A stretch of DNA of 64,000 nucleotides from Acetobacter aceti (GCF_002005445.1 NZ_CP014692.1:1860001-1924000); one strand, 5' to 3'; shown: positions 55,097 to 64,000, numbered from the stretch's first letter. Numbers and translations are program-made. Notes: generated from the letters alone by a model not told the origin.

Positions 55097-55768
55097 ATGA
55101 GCAGCAAGCAGCCCGAAACGGGTCAACGCCCCGAACCCTGCGAAGGGTATCTCGTCACCCCGCCCCTGCTTCAGGCCAGTTCCTTTGCAGACCGTCTCGA
55201 CCGGGCGCTGGCGATGCTCCCGATAGCAGCGGTCCGACTGAGACTGGCGCCCTCAGATCCTGACAGTATGAAACGGACGATCCATGATATCCGGCTTGTC
55301 GTGGATCAGCATGACGCCGCGCTGATACTGGACGGCCTTCCGGAACTGGTGCGTGAAACGGGGTGTGACGGTGCCCATGTCGAAGCAGAAGACATTGCGG
55401 CGGCCCGCAAGATACTGGGAAATGACTTCCAGCTTGGTGCTTCATGCGGCCTGAGTCGTGATCTGGCCATGCTGGCTGGAGAAAAAGGTGCTGACTACGT
55501 TGCTTTCGGGCCGTTTGGCGCCGAGCCTGAAGCGGACGGCCTTGCTCTCCTGAACTGGTGGCGGGAAGTGATGGAATTGCCTGTGGTTGCCGAATATCGC
55601 CCTGCGTCTGATGCGACTGACCTCGTTCACACTGCAATGCTTCAGACGCTTGCGGCAACGGCGGATTTTCTGGCGCTGGGAATCACGGCAGAGGGTGAGG
55701 CCTTTGACGCCCTCTGGCAGACACCAGAAAAGTTCCTGCCTCTCTTTACTGAATCCGTTGAAAGCTGA
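55097..55768 (+). CDS. ThiE/TenI-like TIM-barrel protein lacking catalytic residues
   Basis: A 223-residue protein with the thiamine-phosphate-synthase fold. VRLRLAPSDPD, ALILDG, GCDGAHVEAEDI, LGASCGLSRDLAM and GADYVAFGPFG line up with ThiE motifs. But the Lys after the first strand, the Asn of the second and the Thr/Lys of the GPvf-T-TK phosphate loop are not present. It is more likely a TenI-like or diverged homologue than a working ThiE. ATG at 55097 (SSKQPE) has GGAG upstream; 55073 is an alternative without one. Confidence 0.75.
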   Translation: MSSKQPETGQRPEPCEGYLVTPPLLQASSFADRLDRALAMLPIAAVRLRLAPSDPDSMKRTIHDIRLVVDQHDAALILDGLPELVRETGCDGAHVEAEDIAAARKILGNDFQLGASCGLSRDLAMLAGEKGADYVAFGPFGAEPEADGLALLNWWREVMELPVVAEYRPASDATDLVHTAMLQTLAATADFLALGITAEGEAFDALWQTPEKFLPLFTESVES

Positions 55769-55777
55769 GCAGAACCA

Positions 55778-55812
55778 CCGCCATCAGCTGTCAGGATGAA
55801 GGCTGATGGCGG
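55778..55812. terminator. Hairpin between convergent ThiE-like gene and nadB
   Basis: A perfect 11-bp stem (55778-55788 with 55802-55812) lies between the two convergent genes and overlaps the 3' end of nadB. It has no T-run. Confidence 0.5.
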
Positions 55813-57320
55813 CGGTCCATCGTTGTCACGGACCCTGCGGAATCCAGTGTATTGAGGTCGTGCACATCATAGGCGATGGACCGCACCATGGCGGCAAGCG
55901 CTTTCGCACACAGATCCGTATGATGGACTGAACCGGCCTCCCCCGTGAAGTCAGACCGGAAATGCACACCCCGGCTTTCCTGTCTCTGATAAGCGGAAAT
56001 AATCATCATCTGGGCAATCAGGGCTGCATCATCACAGGATGCCAGACGGGAAACACGGAACAGGGCCTGCCGTAGGGAGAAGCCCTCTCTTACAGGCCCC
56101 AGAGCCATCTTCACCAGCGGACGCAGCATCTCTCCCACGCCATTCGGGACAGAGAATTCTGGTGTTATCATGGACACATCGATCAGCGTATTTTTTGATT
56201 GATTCAATACGCTTTCGGCAACCATTTCACCGCACACAATCATTTCCAGCAGAGGATTGCCGGCAAGGGTGGACGCGCCATGCAAACCGGTACTGGCGCA
56301 CTCCCCGCAAGCCCACAGTCCGGAGAGCGACGTTCTGCCAGCGGCATCAGCCTGAATGCCGCCAATATGAAAGGTGGCGGCCGTCTTGACCGGCAACGCT
56401 TCACGGCGCGGATCAAGACCGATGCTCATACATTGCTGCAGAAAGTGATCCAGCCAATCGCCAGCAATCACCGGCAACCCAACAAGCTGTTTCCTTATGT
56501 CGAGAAAAACAGAGCGTCCCGCATCACCATAGTGCTGGACAATGCGAGCAAGTTCATCCTGCTCCTTACCTGACACATCCTGCCGGTTTCCGGTTTCATC
56601 CAGAAGGAGGGCATGCTCTGCCCATAAGGGGTAAGGAACCGCAAGTCTGCTTTTGCCGCCGGTTTCAATTGACATCACAAAAGGGTGAAACTGGACAAAC
56701 TCCATATCACGAAGCTTCGCCCCAGCCCTTGCGGCGATCGCCATACATGAACCTGCCCCGTGAGATAGTCCGGGATCATCTCCAAACAGCCCGCATGCTC
56801 CGCTGCCAGCCATGATAACGGCACCGGTATCCAGAATACCGGTTTTATCTCCTGTCGCGAGAACCGCGCCCCTGACATGCCCTTCTACAAGAATGAGCTG
56901 ACGTAATGCAGTTGACGGGATGATCGTGACGTTAGGTCTTTTCGCGAGAATGCCGAGCAGGATGGCATGGAGGGCGCTTTCAGATTCCGGCCAGCCATGC
57001 GTTCTGATGAAATCGTATTTTTCAAGGCCGGCCAGCGCCTGATCCATTCGTCCCATGATGCACTGCACGACATCAAGCCGGGCCAGTCCCTTTGCGGCGC
57101 GTAGTGTCCGGGCAGCCCTTTCTGTTGCGCCACCCGCCTCTTTCAAAAGAGTGGAAAGGCTGTCGGAGCCCATATCCGTTACCTGAGGCTCTCTGCCAGC
57201 AATAAGCACGCAGGGCGCATCGTTCATATGCAGCGCCACAAGGGCTCCGGCAATTCCGGCACCGACAATCAGTGGCTGTCCACGTAATTTTTCAAGATTG
57301 ACGGTGTGAGCCGTAACCAT
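55791..57320 (-). CDS. nadB: L-aspartate oxidase
   Basis: FAD enzyme that makes iminoaspartate for de novo NAD synthesis. The 509-residue protein has the FAD loop IVGAGIAGALVAL at the N-terminus, MEFVQFHPF, and the late GLWACGECASTGLHGASTLAGNPLLE, family hallmarks shared with succinate dehydrogenase/fumarate reductase flavoproteins. nadA and nadC are not in the window. An NrtR-like regulator gene lies upstream on the same strand (199-base gap). Confidence 0.93.
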   Translation of the reverse strand: MVTAHTVNLEKLRGQPLIVGAGIAGALVALHMNDAPCVLIAGREPQVTDMGSDSLSTLLKEAGGATERAARTLRAAKGLARLDVVQCIMGRMDQALAGLEKYDFIRTHGWPESESALHAILLGILAKRPNVTIIPSTALRQLILVEGHVRGAVLATGDKTGILDTGAVIMAGSGACGLFGDDPGLSHGAGSCMAIAARAGAKLRDMEFVQFHPFVMSIETGGKSRLAVPYPLWAEHALLLDETGNRQDVSGKEQDELARIVQHYGDAGRSVFLDIRKQLVGLPVIAGDWLDHFLQQCMSIGLDPRREALPVKTAATFHIGGIQADAAGRTSLSGLWACGECASTGLHGASTLAGNPLLEMIVCGEMVAESVLNQSKNTLIDVSMITPEFSVPNGVGEMLRPLVKMALGPVREGFSLRQALFRVSRLASCDDAALIAQMMIISAYQRQESRGVHFRSDFTGEAGSVHHTDLCAKALAAMVRSIAYDVHDLNTLDSAGSVTTMDRRHQPSS

Positions 57321-57519
57321 GCCTCTTCCTTTTCAGCACCGCACCGGCTCCTGCAGATTCAGACCAAGGCTGTACTTTTTCGTCATCGTACCGCCTGACA
57401 GGGTCTGTCGCGCAGCAGGCTCACCTCCACCTTCATCAAGCATGCATGGAGGATCAGTCAGCTTCTTCTCTCAGAGAAAAGTCAGTAAAGGGTTACTGGA
57501 GCGGCTCACTCAACAGTGC

Positions 57520-58482
57520 CTAATTTTCATCTTGTGGCGGATCCGGGCTCTCTGATCTTCTACGATACGAAAAAAGCAGGTTTTCGATCGTTTCCATACC
57601 GGTCAATGTTTCCGCCAAAGGCAGGACCAGTGGCAGACACTGGGTATTGCGGGCGATCACTACATCGTTTTTGAATCGAAACAATCTGGCGGGACGACCA
57701 AATATCTCGTCACTGACGCCACCAGCTTCCTCAATCAGACCGCAATTCGTGACACTTCTGCGAAAAGCCTGCTTGTCCAGCGTCTCTCCCAGCACACCCT
57801 CCATCGATGCCTGAAACTGCGGAATTGTGAAGCGTTCCGGCATCAGCTCCACTGGCATGGACAGGGATCTGAGGGGCTTTCGCAGATGCCCCAGTCCCTG
57901 CGCCAGCCATTTGTAAAATCTGCTGTCAGCAAGGGTCATCATATCCATCTGTCCATCTGCTGGCAGGTATCCGGCCTCAATCAGCACCCCGCAACGCTCC
58001 GGGGCAAGCTCGGGTCGCCAACGCAAACCTTCGAGCGCAAACAGCACACATACCTTTTTGCGCACACCCACCTGCTCGGATGTGGTCGGTGGCGTCACCT
58101 GTGCAAGAAGAAATTCTCCCAACCTGTTTTTGAGAGTGACGCCGTGATCATTTCTCTGATCCTCCCACGGTAAAAAATCGTAACAGGATGACCAGCCCTT
58201 TCCGTCTCCTCCTGTCTGTGTGGTGACAAGATAGGGAAGCTCCACGATTTTCCGAGCGTCGGACGTCTGCTCCATGCTGGCGGGCAACTGTTCGGCGCAG
58301 GCGGAAAGGATGCGTCTATGAGTGACAATCAATGTCTCAAGCGCCGCCTTGATCTGCGCCTCATCACTGCCGTAAAACTGCATATGCGGCAGCTTTCCCT
58401 GCCCGTCAGTCAGAACAAGTGGCTCTCCGGCCTGCAGGGCAACGGGCACCGCCGCAATGATGATCCCGGCTCCCTCCGTCAT
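57520..58482 (-). CDS. NrtR-like Nudix-related transcriptional regulator
   Basis: A 320-residue protein. The C-terminal winged-helix (about 213-270), with ERFTIPQFQASMEGVLGE, DKQAFRRSVTNCGLIE and GRPARLFRF, is that of NrtR, a repressor of NAD genes that responds to ADP-ribose. The N-terminal half fits a Nudix-like domain by position but has no Nudix box, so it is not likely to be catalytic, as is known for NrtR sensors. Its position upstream of nadB supports NAD control. The operator is not identified. Confidence 0.78.
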   Translation of the reverse strand: MTEGAGIIIAAVPVALQAGEPLVLTDGQGKLPHMQFYGSDEAQIKAALETLIVTHRRILSACAEQLPASMEQTSDARKIVELPYLVTTQTGGDGKGWSSCYDFLPWEDQRNDHGVTLKNRLGEFLLAQVTPPTTSEQVGVRKKVCVLFALEGLRWRPELAPERCGVLIEAGYLPADGQMDMMTLADSRFYKWLAQGLGHLRKPLRSLSMPVELMPERFTIPQFQASMEGVLGETLDKQAFRRSVTNCGLIEEAGGVSDEIFGRPARLFRFKNDVVIARNTQCLPLVLPLAETLTGMETIENLLFSYRRRSESPDPPQDEN

Positions 58483-58887
58483 GTTGGGCGGATCATGTCA
58501 GCCACGTCTTCGGCTCACTTTGCTGGACGATGCTCTCGTGCGACGCTCATCGTTCCGTTGTTTCAGGCGAGCGTACGCACTCCCACACATACCTCCAATC
58601 CCGGCCCCCGGCTCCGGTTGCACGACCCACAGGACCGCCTACTCGTGAAAAGCCGTTTCAATACCGTACAACTCTCTTGAATCATTGCGGGGCAAGCCCG
58701 ACAGGACAAGCGAAACCGTCAACGGTCTGTCAACGGGTCGCGTTCATTATGTCATGGCTGTTGCACCGCAATAACTTTTCCTGTCGTCTGGAACCCTGAT
58801 CCATCCGCAGACTTTTTAATCCTATGCACAGCGTGCTACGCTGTCGCGAAGATTTGCAGCTTTTTTTCTTATAAAGAGAGGGTCCCG
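58483..58887. other. Divergent promoter gap between NrtR-like and carbonic anhydrase genes
   Basis: A 405-base gap with no convincing ORF. It must hold the promoters of both divergent genes. A short inverted repeat at 58828-58844 (ACAGCGT and ACGCTGT, 3-base spacer) lies 44 bases before the carbonic anhydrase ATG. An AGAGAGGGT ribosome binding site precedes that ATG. Confidence 0.55.
58828..58844. promoter_or_regulatory. Small inverted repeat upstream of carbonic anhydrase
   Basis: Perfect 7-bp arms (58828-58834 and 58838-58844) with a GCT spacer lie in the leader of the carbonic anhydrase gene. It could be an operator or a short leader hairpin. The regulator is unknown. Confidence 0.3.
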
Positions 58888-59574
58888 ATGGCAGCCACCA
58901 GCGCCAAAGAAAGTCTCATTGCCCTTCTGCGGGGTGTTGAAAAGTTCAACACTGAAGTTTTCCCTGAAAAACAGAATCTTTTTGAAGGACTGGCAGAAGG
59001 CCAATCACCCAGCACGCTGTTTATCGCCTGCGCAGACAGCAGGGTGAACCCGACCCTCATTACCCAGACGGATCCCGGCAATCTTTTCGTTCTGCGCAAC
59101 ATCGGCAACATTGTGCCGGCCTATGGCGAGATGCTTGGAGGCGTCTCTTCGGCTATCGAATACGCCGTGCAGGCGCTGGGCGTCTCCAACATCATCGTGT
59201 GCGGTCATTCGAACTGCGGCGCAATGATGGGACTGCTGGACCCTGATCCGTCCAAGCTGGACAAGATGCCAACCGTCAAATCCTGGCTCCGCAATGCCGA
59301 GGCCGCAAAGGCGGTCATCGGCGCGCTGAACAGCACCGATGTCGGGCCAGCCGCTGTTCGCAGCCTCGCCGAGCAGAATGTTCTGTTGCAGATTTCCCAC
59401 CTCCGCACCCACCCTTCCGTGGCCGCAGCGCTAGCGCAGAATAAACTGATCCTCCAAGGCTGGTTCTACGACATCGGAACGGGTGAAGTGATGGTACTGG
59501 ACGAACAGTCCCGTAAAACCATTTCGATCGACGAAGCCATTGACCATCTGGAACAGTCGAAAACTGCCGCCTGA
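58888..59574 (+). CDS. Beta-class carbonic anhydrase
   Basis: Zinc enzyme that interconverts CO2 and bicarbonate. The 228-residue protein has the zinc ligands Cys48, His107 and Cys110 with the Asp50-Arg52 dyad (CADSRVNP and GHSNCGAM), as in the beta class. It probably supplies bicarbonate to biosynthesis, such as PurK and carboxylases, under low CO2. It is followed at 15 bases by an EEP-family gene in the same direction. Confidence 0.95.
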   Translation: MAATSAKESLIALLRGVEKFNTEVFPEKQNLFEGLAEGQSPSTLFIACADSRVNPTLITQTDPGNLFVLRNIGNIVPAYGEMLGGVSSAIEYAVQALGVSNIIVCGHSNCGAMMGLLDPDPSKLDKMPTVKSWLRNAEAAKAVIGALNSTDVGPAAVRSLAEQNVLLQISHLRTHPSVAAALAQNKLILQGWFYDIGTGEVMVLDEQSRKTISIDEAIDHLEQSKTAA

Positions 59575-59589
59575 CGCTACTTTTCCCGG

Positions 59590-60489
59590 ATGAAAGACAC
59601 ATTCCTTCTGACGGGGAGACGCTGGTTTCGAACAGGCGCTATCTGGGGCGTTATCTGGCTGTCGACTCTCTTCCCACAGGAAGGACGCTGCCAGCCGCTT
59701 CGTATCACAACCTGGAACATGAGCTGGCTGACAGCCCGTCCGGCGTCTGATCCAGCGCTGCCGGAAGACATCTACCATCGTTCGCCCGACGATGTTCGAC
59801 GCCTGACTGATTATGCCCGTCGTGTTGATGCGGATATCGTCGGGTTTCAGGAGGTTGACGGTCCGGAGATCGCAGCCCGGGTTTTCCCGCCCACCCGCTA
59901 CCATGTCTACATGACAAGCGATCCCGTTGTGCAGCGCGTCGGGGTCGCAGTCAGAAACTCCCTTGCTGTCGAGCGCCACCCGGACCTCACCGACCTGAAC
60001 GTCTATCCTCCCTCGGCTCCGCATCCTCTGCGCAGCGGTCTGGATATCACTGTTTCTGATGGAAAAGCCTCTCTCCGCATTCTCGTGCTGCATCTCAAGA
60101 CGGGATGCTGGGACAATCCACCCGACGAGCGCAAACATGCCTGCCCGACCCTGCGTCGTCAGTATGAAATCATTTCCGACTGGATTCTTGAGCGTCAGGA
60201 CGAGGGAGAAGCCTTCGCCATCATGGGGGATTTCAACAGGAGAATGACGCCGGGTGATCCGTTCTTCCTTGAACTTTCACAATCGGCCCCTCTCCTTCTG
60301 ACGACCGCAGGCAGGGCCAGCCCATGCTGGGGTGGCGAGTATTTTATTGATCATATACTTCTGGGAGGGCAGGCCTCAGGCTGGCTGGTGCCTGACAGCC
60401 TACGGGTCATGACTTTCAAGGGGGTGGAAGAGACTCCCAGAAACACTTCTGATCATTGCCCCGTCTCAGTCGAGCTTTCGCCTCCCTGA
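59590..60489 (+). CDS. Exported endonuclease/exonuclease/phosphatase family protein
   Basis: A 299-residue protein with an N-terminal signal segment (WGVIWLSTLF, cut near CQP). The EEP fold is seen in TWNMSWL, IVGFQEVDG, ILVLHLKTGCW, IMGDFNRRM and the C-terminal SDHCPVSVE. It hydrolyses phosphodiester bonds in nucleic acid or a small substrate, in the periplasm or outside. It follows carbonic anhydrase closely and is convergent with the transglutaminase gene. Confidence 0.88.
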   Translation: MKDTFLLTGRRWFRTGAIWGVIWLSTLFPQEGRCQPLRITTWNMSWLTARPASDPALPEDIYHRSPDDVRRLTDYARRVDADIVGFQEVDGPEIAARVFPPTRYHVYMTSDPVVQRVGVAVRNSLAVERHPDLTDLNVYPPSAPHPLRSGLDITVSDGKASLRILVLHLKTGCWDNPPDERKHACPTLRRQYEIISDWILERQDEGEAFAIMGDFNRRMTPGDPFFLELSQSAPLLLTTAGRASPCWGGEYFIDHILLGGQASGWLVPDSLRVMTFKGVEETPRNTSDHCPVSVELSPP

Positions 60490-60566
60490 AGAGCGCAGCA
60501 TGGCATGGACAGCGCCTCGCCTGTCATCCGCTGATTGCAGATCTGCCCGGTACGCCAGAAACCCTG

Positions 60567-61490
60567 TCAAACGGCTTCCCGTGCAGGAAACACTCCCAGA
60601 CTCTGCAGCGCCGGATCGTGCTCCCATTCATCAAGCGGAACAAGATCCACCCCGACCCGCAGCAGATCGCCACCACCACCGAGAATCAGCCCTCGAACCG
60701 GGCTGATATCCGCATAGTCACGGCCCCAGCCGAGAATCACATGCTCATCCCGCACGACAATGCCATTGGTCGGATCAAGGCCGATCCATCCCGTCTCCGG
60801 TCCAAGCCAGACGCCAACCCATGCGTGAGAAACATCAGCTCCCAGTCTTCGCTTCTGTCCGGCCAGCGGCCTCGTACGGATATAACCCGACATATAGCGC
60901 GCAGGCAGCCCCAGCCAGCGCAGTCCGCTGAGCATGAGGTGCGTGAAATCCTGACACACGCCTTCCCGGCGCTGAAGAACTTCTTCCGGCGTCGTACGTA
61001 AGGTCGTGACACCGGATCGGAAACGGAATTCCTTGTACACCCGCTCGTTCAGTGCGAGCAGCCCTTCCAGCACAGGCCGTCCGGGAGCGAAATCCCCGGA
61101 CACATAGTCTCCCACAATCCGGGAGGGCCCACCCATCGGACCACCGAAAAGATACTGAGACACATCGGGATCCTGAGCCGCCAGCAACGCGACATCCTCC
61201 CACGCCAGAGTGCTGTCGGCAGGCGGTGGTTCAGGAAAATACACGTCGACATCGGATAGGGCGACAATGTCAAAATGTGAGTGCGGCGCTTCATGGAACA
61301 GCCACACGATCCGATTGCCGAAATGATCGACGCCCGTTTCACGTCGCACAGGTGCCGGAGCGCATTCCAGATGGGTGCGCAGAACCGTCTGCCCCGGACA
61401 GTCACGAGGCGTCAGGTGCAGGATATGGGCTGCCAGCTCCACTGGATGACCATACGTATAGGACGTTGTATGCCGGACACGATAGATCAT
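60567..61490 (-). CDS. Transglutaminase-like cysteine protease (ATP-grasp/alpha-E partner)
   Basis: A 307-residue protein with the N-terminal beta-sandwich of bacterial transglutaminase-like proteins (MIYRVRHTTSYTYGHPVE) and a C-terminal papain-like core: Cys179 in EGVCQDFTH, His222 in SHAWVGVW and Asp239 in LDPTNG. The triad is complete. Such enzymes pair with circularly permuted ATP-grasp and alpha-E proteins; they may hydrolyse or transfer an amide link. Its ATG overlaps the stop of the fused partner gene by ATGA, so synthesis is coupled. Confidence 0.93.
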   Translation of the reverse strand: MIYRVRHTTSYTYGHPVELAAHILHLTPRDCPGQTVLRTHLECAPAPVRRETGVDHFGNRIVWLFHEAPHSHFDIVALSDVDVYFPEPPPADSTLAWEDVALLAAQDPDVSQYLFGGPMGGPSRIVGDYVSGDFAPGRPVLEGLLALNERVYKEFRFRSGVTTLRTTPEEVLQRREGVCQDFTHLMLSGLRWLGLPARYMSGYIRTRPLAGQKRRLGADVSHAWVGVWLGPETGWIGLDPTNGIVVRDEHVILGWGRDYADISPVRGLILGGGGDLLRVGVDLVPLDEWEHDPALQSLGVFPAREAV

Positions 61491-64000
61491 GTCATGGCTC
61501 CGTCCATATCGATGGCGGTCTCATTACCGATGCCGACAAGCCGGGGAGAGTTGAGCACGGAGAAGTAGCTTCGGCCTATCTGCTCTGAAAGCTGAAGAAC
61601 GGCTGCCTGCGTCTGTTTCAGGGCCGGAGGCAGAGCTGCCGTCGCCTTATCCTGACTGGCGGCAGAGAGAACCGAGGCGACCATGTCTGCCAGCGTTGCA
61701 AGAATACTCCCCGCCGCGTCCGCCAGTTCATAGGATGCTGACCGCTGCCCTTCCGACATGGAAGGACTGTCCGTAGCAAGCCCGGCCAGAGAATCCCGCA
61801 GGGCGGCAAGCTGGTAGGCGGCCCCGCGGGGATTGTCTTCATCAAGAAGAAGCAGATCCAGCACGGGCGCCGGCTGAACGACCCCGAAATAACGCGAGCG
61901 ATAGGTAATCACACTATCGCAGAGCTGCAGCATCAGACGCAGCGCGGATTCCATCCGCCCACGTTGATACACGTCCGGCTGTTCAAGCACTCCCGAACAG
62001 ATGAGCAGCACGGAAGACGCACGCTCAATCCGCCGTCCGAGGTCGAGGAACTGACGGCCACCGGACCGGACCATGCTTTCCGCGGTGAACCCGGACAGGG
62101 TTGCGGAATACAGCAGCAGGTCATTGGTCAGCACCGACAGCAGATCCAGCATGCGGGATGGATCTGCACGACGAGGACGCCGATCCATCATTTGAAGGAT
62201 CGCACCCGCACGATGGGAAATGAAGTCACGGACGTCCTGCGTCAGCCGATCAACCAGTTCCGGCACAAGACGGATTATCTTTCTCAGCACCCGGGCGAAG
62301 AAACCGTCGGAGCTACCCACGGCGAACAGTTCGCGAACCATGCCGGCATACCCATATCCCGGCACAGGAGCTTCCTGCACGAGTCCCATGGTGCGCATCT
62401 GCCGCATCAGGACTGCAATATCCGCCAGTTCCCGTGGGGATGGCTCAGTACCGGCCATATGCGTCATGACGACCCGCAGGAGGCGGGCGCCGCTCTCAAT
62501 CTGCTCAAGATAACGTCCCAGCCAGAAGAAATCATCGGCCGCCCGGCTGGGAAGATCGCCCTGTGACCTTCGGATCGCCATCGGGCGCGCCCCGGAGAAA
62601 GGGGTTTCCTGACGGGCAAAATGCTCATCCATCATGACCCAGACATCCTTGGTCGTCTGGTTTTCCCTGATCGGTCCAGCCGTGACGGCTTCTCCCGAGT
62701 CAAACATGCGTGACACGCCACCGGGTAAAACCGACCAGCCACCCTCATCCTGAATCGCAAACATCCGCAGGACGATGGAACGCGGCACTATTTCCTTTTC
62801 GCCGACACAGGGTGAAAGGGAGGCCAGAGGTTCACGGCAGGCAACGTAACGCCACGGCTCCGTCCGGACCTTCTCCCAGAGAAGGGCACGCTGTTTTTCG
62901 TCCAGCATAGCCAGACGCTGAACGGGAAGCTCCTCCCCTATGGCGGAGACAACGGCCCAGTAGTCAGTGGTATCCTGATGCGACTGCGAACGCCCGAGCA
63001 GGAGCTGCTCGAGAAACACCCGGTTATCCGGCTGCCCCAGCCAGAGACTTTTCACATTTTCCAGACTGAGCGTTTCACCAAAAAGCCGCGATGCAATTTC
63101 AGGCAGAAACGACTGCACTCCAAGCGCTTCGATAAATCCGGCTCTGGGATCGTTGATCAGACGGACAGAACCGTTACGCGCAGCATCAAGCAGGCCAGCC
63201 ACGCCCGCAGCGCCTGTTCCATCCAGCTCAAGCGGATCAATCGAGTCAGCATTCTGCCTGACCAGCAGGACATCCACCTTTCGCAGCCCACGAACGGTCT
63301 TGAGCCACAGCTCTCCTTCCCGGACCGTAAGATCACCCGCTTCCACCAGCGTGCATCCCAGTTCCCGGGCAAGAATGACATGCTCGCTCCAGTAGGGACT
63401 GGTCGGTCCCGGCGTCAGAAGCGCCGGATGGGCTGTCTCGTTCATACCTTTCTTCTGAACACTGTCCTGCCAGCGCTCGAGGAAAGGGCCCAGCCTCTGC
63501 AATGCCGCCCCCGCGAACAGCTCGGGGATCGCCCTTGCCATCTGCCTGCGGTTTTCCAGCGCAAGGCCAACACCATTGCTCTGGCGCACACGATCCGCCA
63601 GCACACGCCACTGCCCATCAGATTCGCGGACAAGGTCCACGGCATAGGACGAGATGAAGTGATGAGGCGCAGGCTGAAGGGCGTCCACGTTTCCGCAGCG
63701 CAGAAAGCCTTTGTTGGCCCATACCAGCGCGGGAGGCAGCAGATGATCCGCCAGCACTCTGCGTTCGCCATATACATCCCGGAGAGTGGCTTCCAGAAGA
63801 CGCGCCCTCTGGATGATGCCGTCTTCCAGCCTGCCGAATTCGTCCGCCTTCAGGAGCAAGGGTATCGGATCGCACTGCGCTCCGATGAAACTGCCTTCAT
63901 TCCGGTTGTCCGCGGATTCCTCGACACGGGCAGATGGGGAAGGCAACAGCGCTCCGGTCTGATCGGCCAGGGCAAGCGCAATCTGCTGCTGACGCGACCG
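61487..64000 (-). CDS. Fused circularly permuted ATP-grasp/alpha-E protein (5' end outside window)
   Basis: A large protein whose frame stays open to the window edge, so the N-terminus is missing; at least 837 residues are visible. The N-terminal half is a permuted ATP-grasp domain (EATLRDVYGERRVLAD, then EAGDLTVREGELWLK, WSVLPGGVSRMFDSGEAV). The C-terminal half is an alpha-E domain (DFFWLGRYLEQIESGARLLRVV, then DLGRRIERASSVLLI). It is a fusion of the two proteins encoded separately at 35739-38308. A transglutaminase gene follows by an ATGA overlap. Confidence 0.92.
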   Translation of the reverse strand, partial: RSRQQQIALALADQTGALLPSPSARVEESADNRNEGSFIGAQCDPIPLLLKADEFGRLEDGIIQRARLLEATLRDVYGERRVLADHLLPPALVWANKGFLRCGNVDALQPAPHHFISSYAVDLVRESDGQWRVLADRVRQSNGVGLALENRRQMARAIPELFAGAALQRLGPFLERWQDSVQKKGMNETAHPALLTPGPTSPYWSEHVILARELGCTLVEAGDLTVREGELWLKTVRGLRKVDVLLVRQNADSIDPLELDGTGAAGVAGLLDAARNGSVRLINDPRAGFIEALGVQSFLPEIASRLFGETLSLENVKSLWLGQPDNRVFLEQLLLGRSQSHQDTTDYWAVVSAIGEELPVQRLAMLDEKQRALLWEKVRTEPWRYVACREPLASLSPCVGEKEIVPRSIVLRMFAIQDEGGWSVLPGGVSRMFDSGEAVTAGPIRENQTTKDVWVMMDEHFARQETPFSGARPMAIRRSQGDLPSRAADDFFWLGRYLEQIESGARLLRVVMTHMAGTEPSPRELADIAVLMRQMRTMGLVQEAPVPGYGYAGMVRELFAVGSSDGFFARVLRKIIRLVPELVDRLTQDVRDFISHRAGAILQMMDRRPRRADPSRMLDLLSVLTNDLLLYSATLSGFTAESMVRSGGRQFLDLGRRIERASSVLLICSGVLEQPDVYQRGRMESALRLMLQLCDSVITYRSRYFGVVQPAPVLDLLLLDEDNPRGAAYQLAALRDSLAGLATDSPSMSEGQRSASYELADAAGSILATLADMVASVLSAASQDKATAALPPALKQTQAAVLQLSEQIGRSYFSVLNSPRLVGIGNETAIDMDGAMT

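Overview
The window reads as chromosome of an acetic acid bacterium (Acetobacteraceae, Alphaproteobacteria). Supporting signs are the alphaproteobacterial order ileS-lspA-DUF3035 lipoprotein, the TrcR (DUF1013) regulator, an L31 protein without the zinc-binding CxxC, the J-domain/cobS/cobT cluster, the zapA-6S RNA-5-FCL cluster and a clustered glyoxylate shunt. The genus cannot be fixed from the sequence alone.

Layout. 1-7.1 kb: the end of ileS, then lspA and a BamF-like lipoprotein, an AT-rich gap, an alginate-export-type porin and an amino-acid permease. 7.1-12.5 kb: the glyoxylate module, with a ScfR/RamB-type regulator divergent from isocitrate lyase (aceA) and malate synthase G (glcB). 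Three TTTACA/TGTAAA half-sites lie in the divergent gap and a 13-bp inverted repeat sits just before glcB. 12.6-24.5 kb: LrgA/LrgB, MscL, L31, TrcR, two divergent DUF465 genes, purE-purK, a capsule-type ABC exporter with a Nudix and an MFS gene, gpt-murQ, tRNA-Pro and an NDUFS4-like gene, then tRNA-Arg.

24.5-27.7 kb is the only clearly accessory stretch. It holds a decayed integrase-like fragment next to tRNA-Arg, an AT-rich glycosyltransferase and an IS5-family element with a deleted, frameshifted transposase. 27.7-35.5 kb: a LolA-family protein that carries a lipobox, bolA, the J-domain/cobS/cobT cluster, a PLP decarboxylase, an alpha/beta hydrolase and an orphan flagellar DUF1217 gene.

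35.7-38.3 kb carries a split pair: circularly permuted ATP-grasp and alpha-E protein. 38.4-57.3 kb is mainly housekeeping: radC, a Crp/Fnr regulator, ilvE, two HAD phosphatases, VOC and cupin genes, an IMPase, YfdX, EamA, glmU-glmS, a GT-A glycosyltransferase, a YmdB-type phosphoesterase, 5-FCL, 6S RNA, zapA, a ThiE-like protein and nadB. An NrtR-like regulator follows nadB's promoter side (57.5-58.5 kb), then carbonic anhydrase and an EEP hydrolase. The right edge (60.5-64.0 kb) carries a second version of the ATP-grasp/alpha-E system, this time fused into one protein and translationally coupled to a transglutaminase.

The most promising under-described biology is the pair of ATP-grasp/alpha-E/transglutaminase modules in one window. 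They are predicted to make and process an unknown amide-linked product. Next come the lipobox-bearing LolA, the ThiE-fold protein that has lost its catalytic residues, and the NrtR-like regulator without a Nudix box beside nadB.
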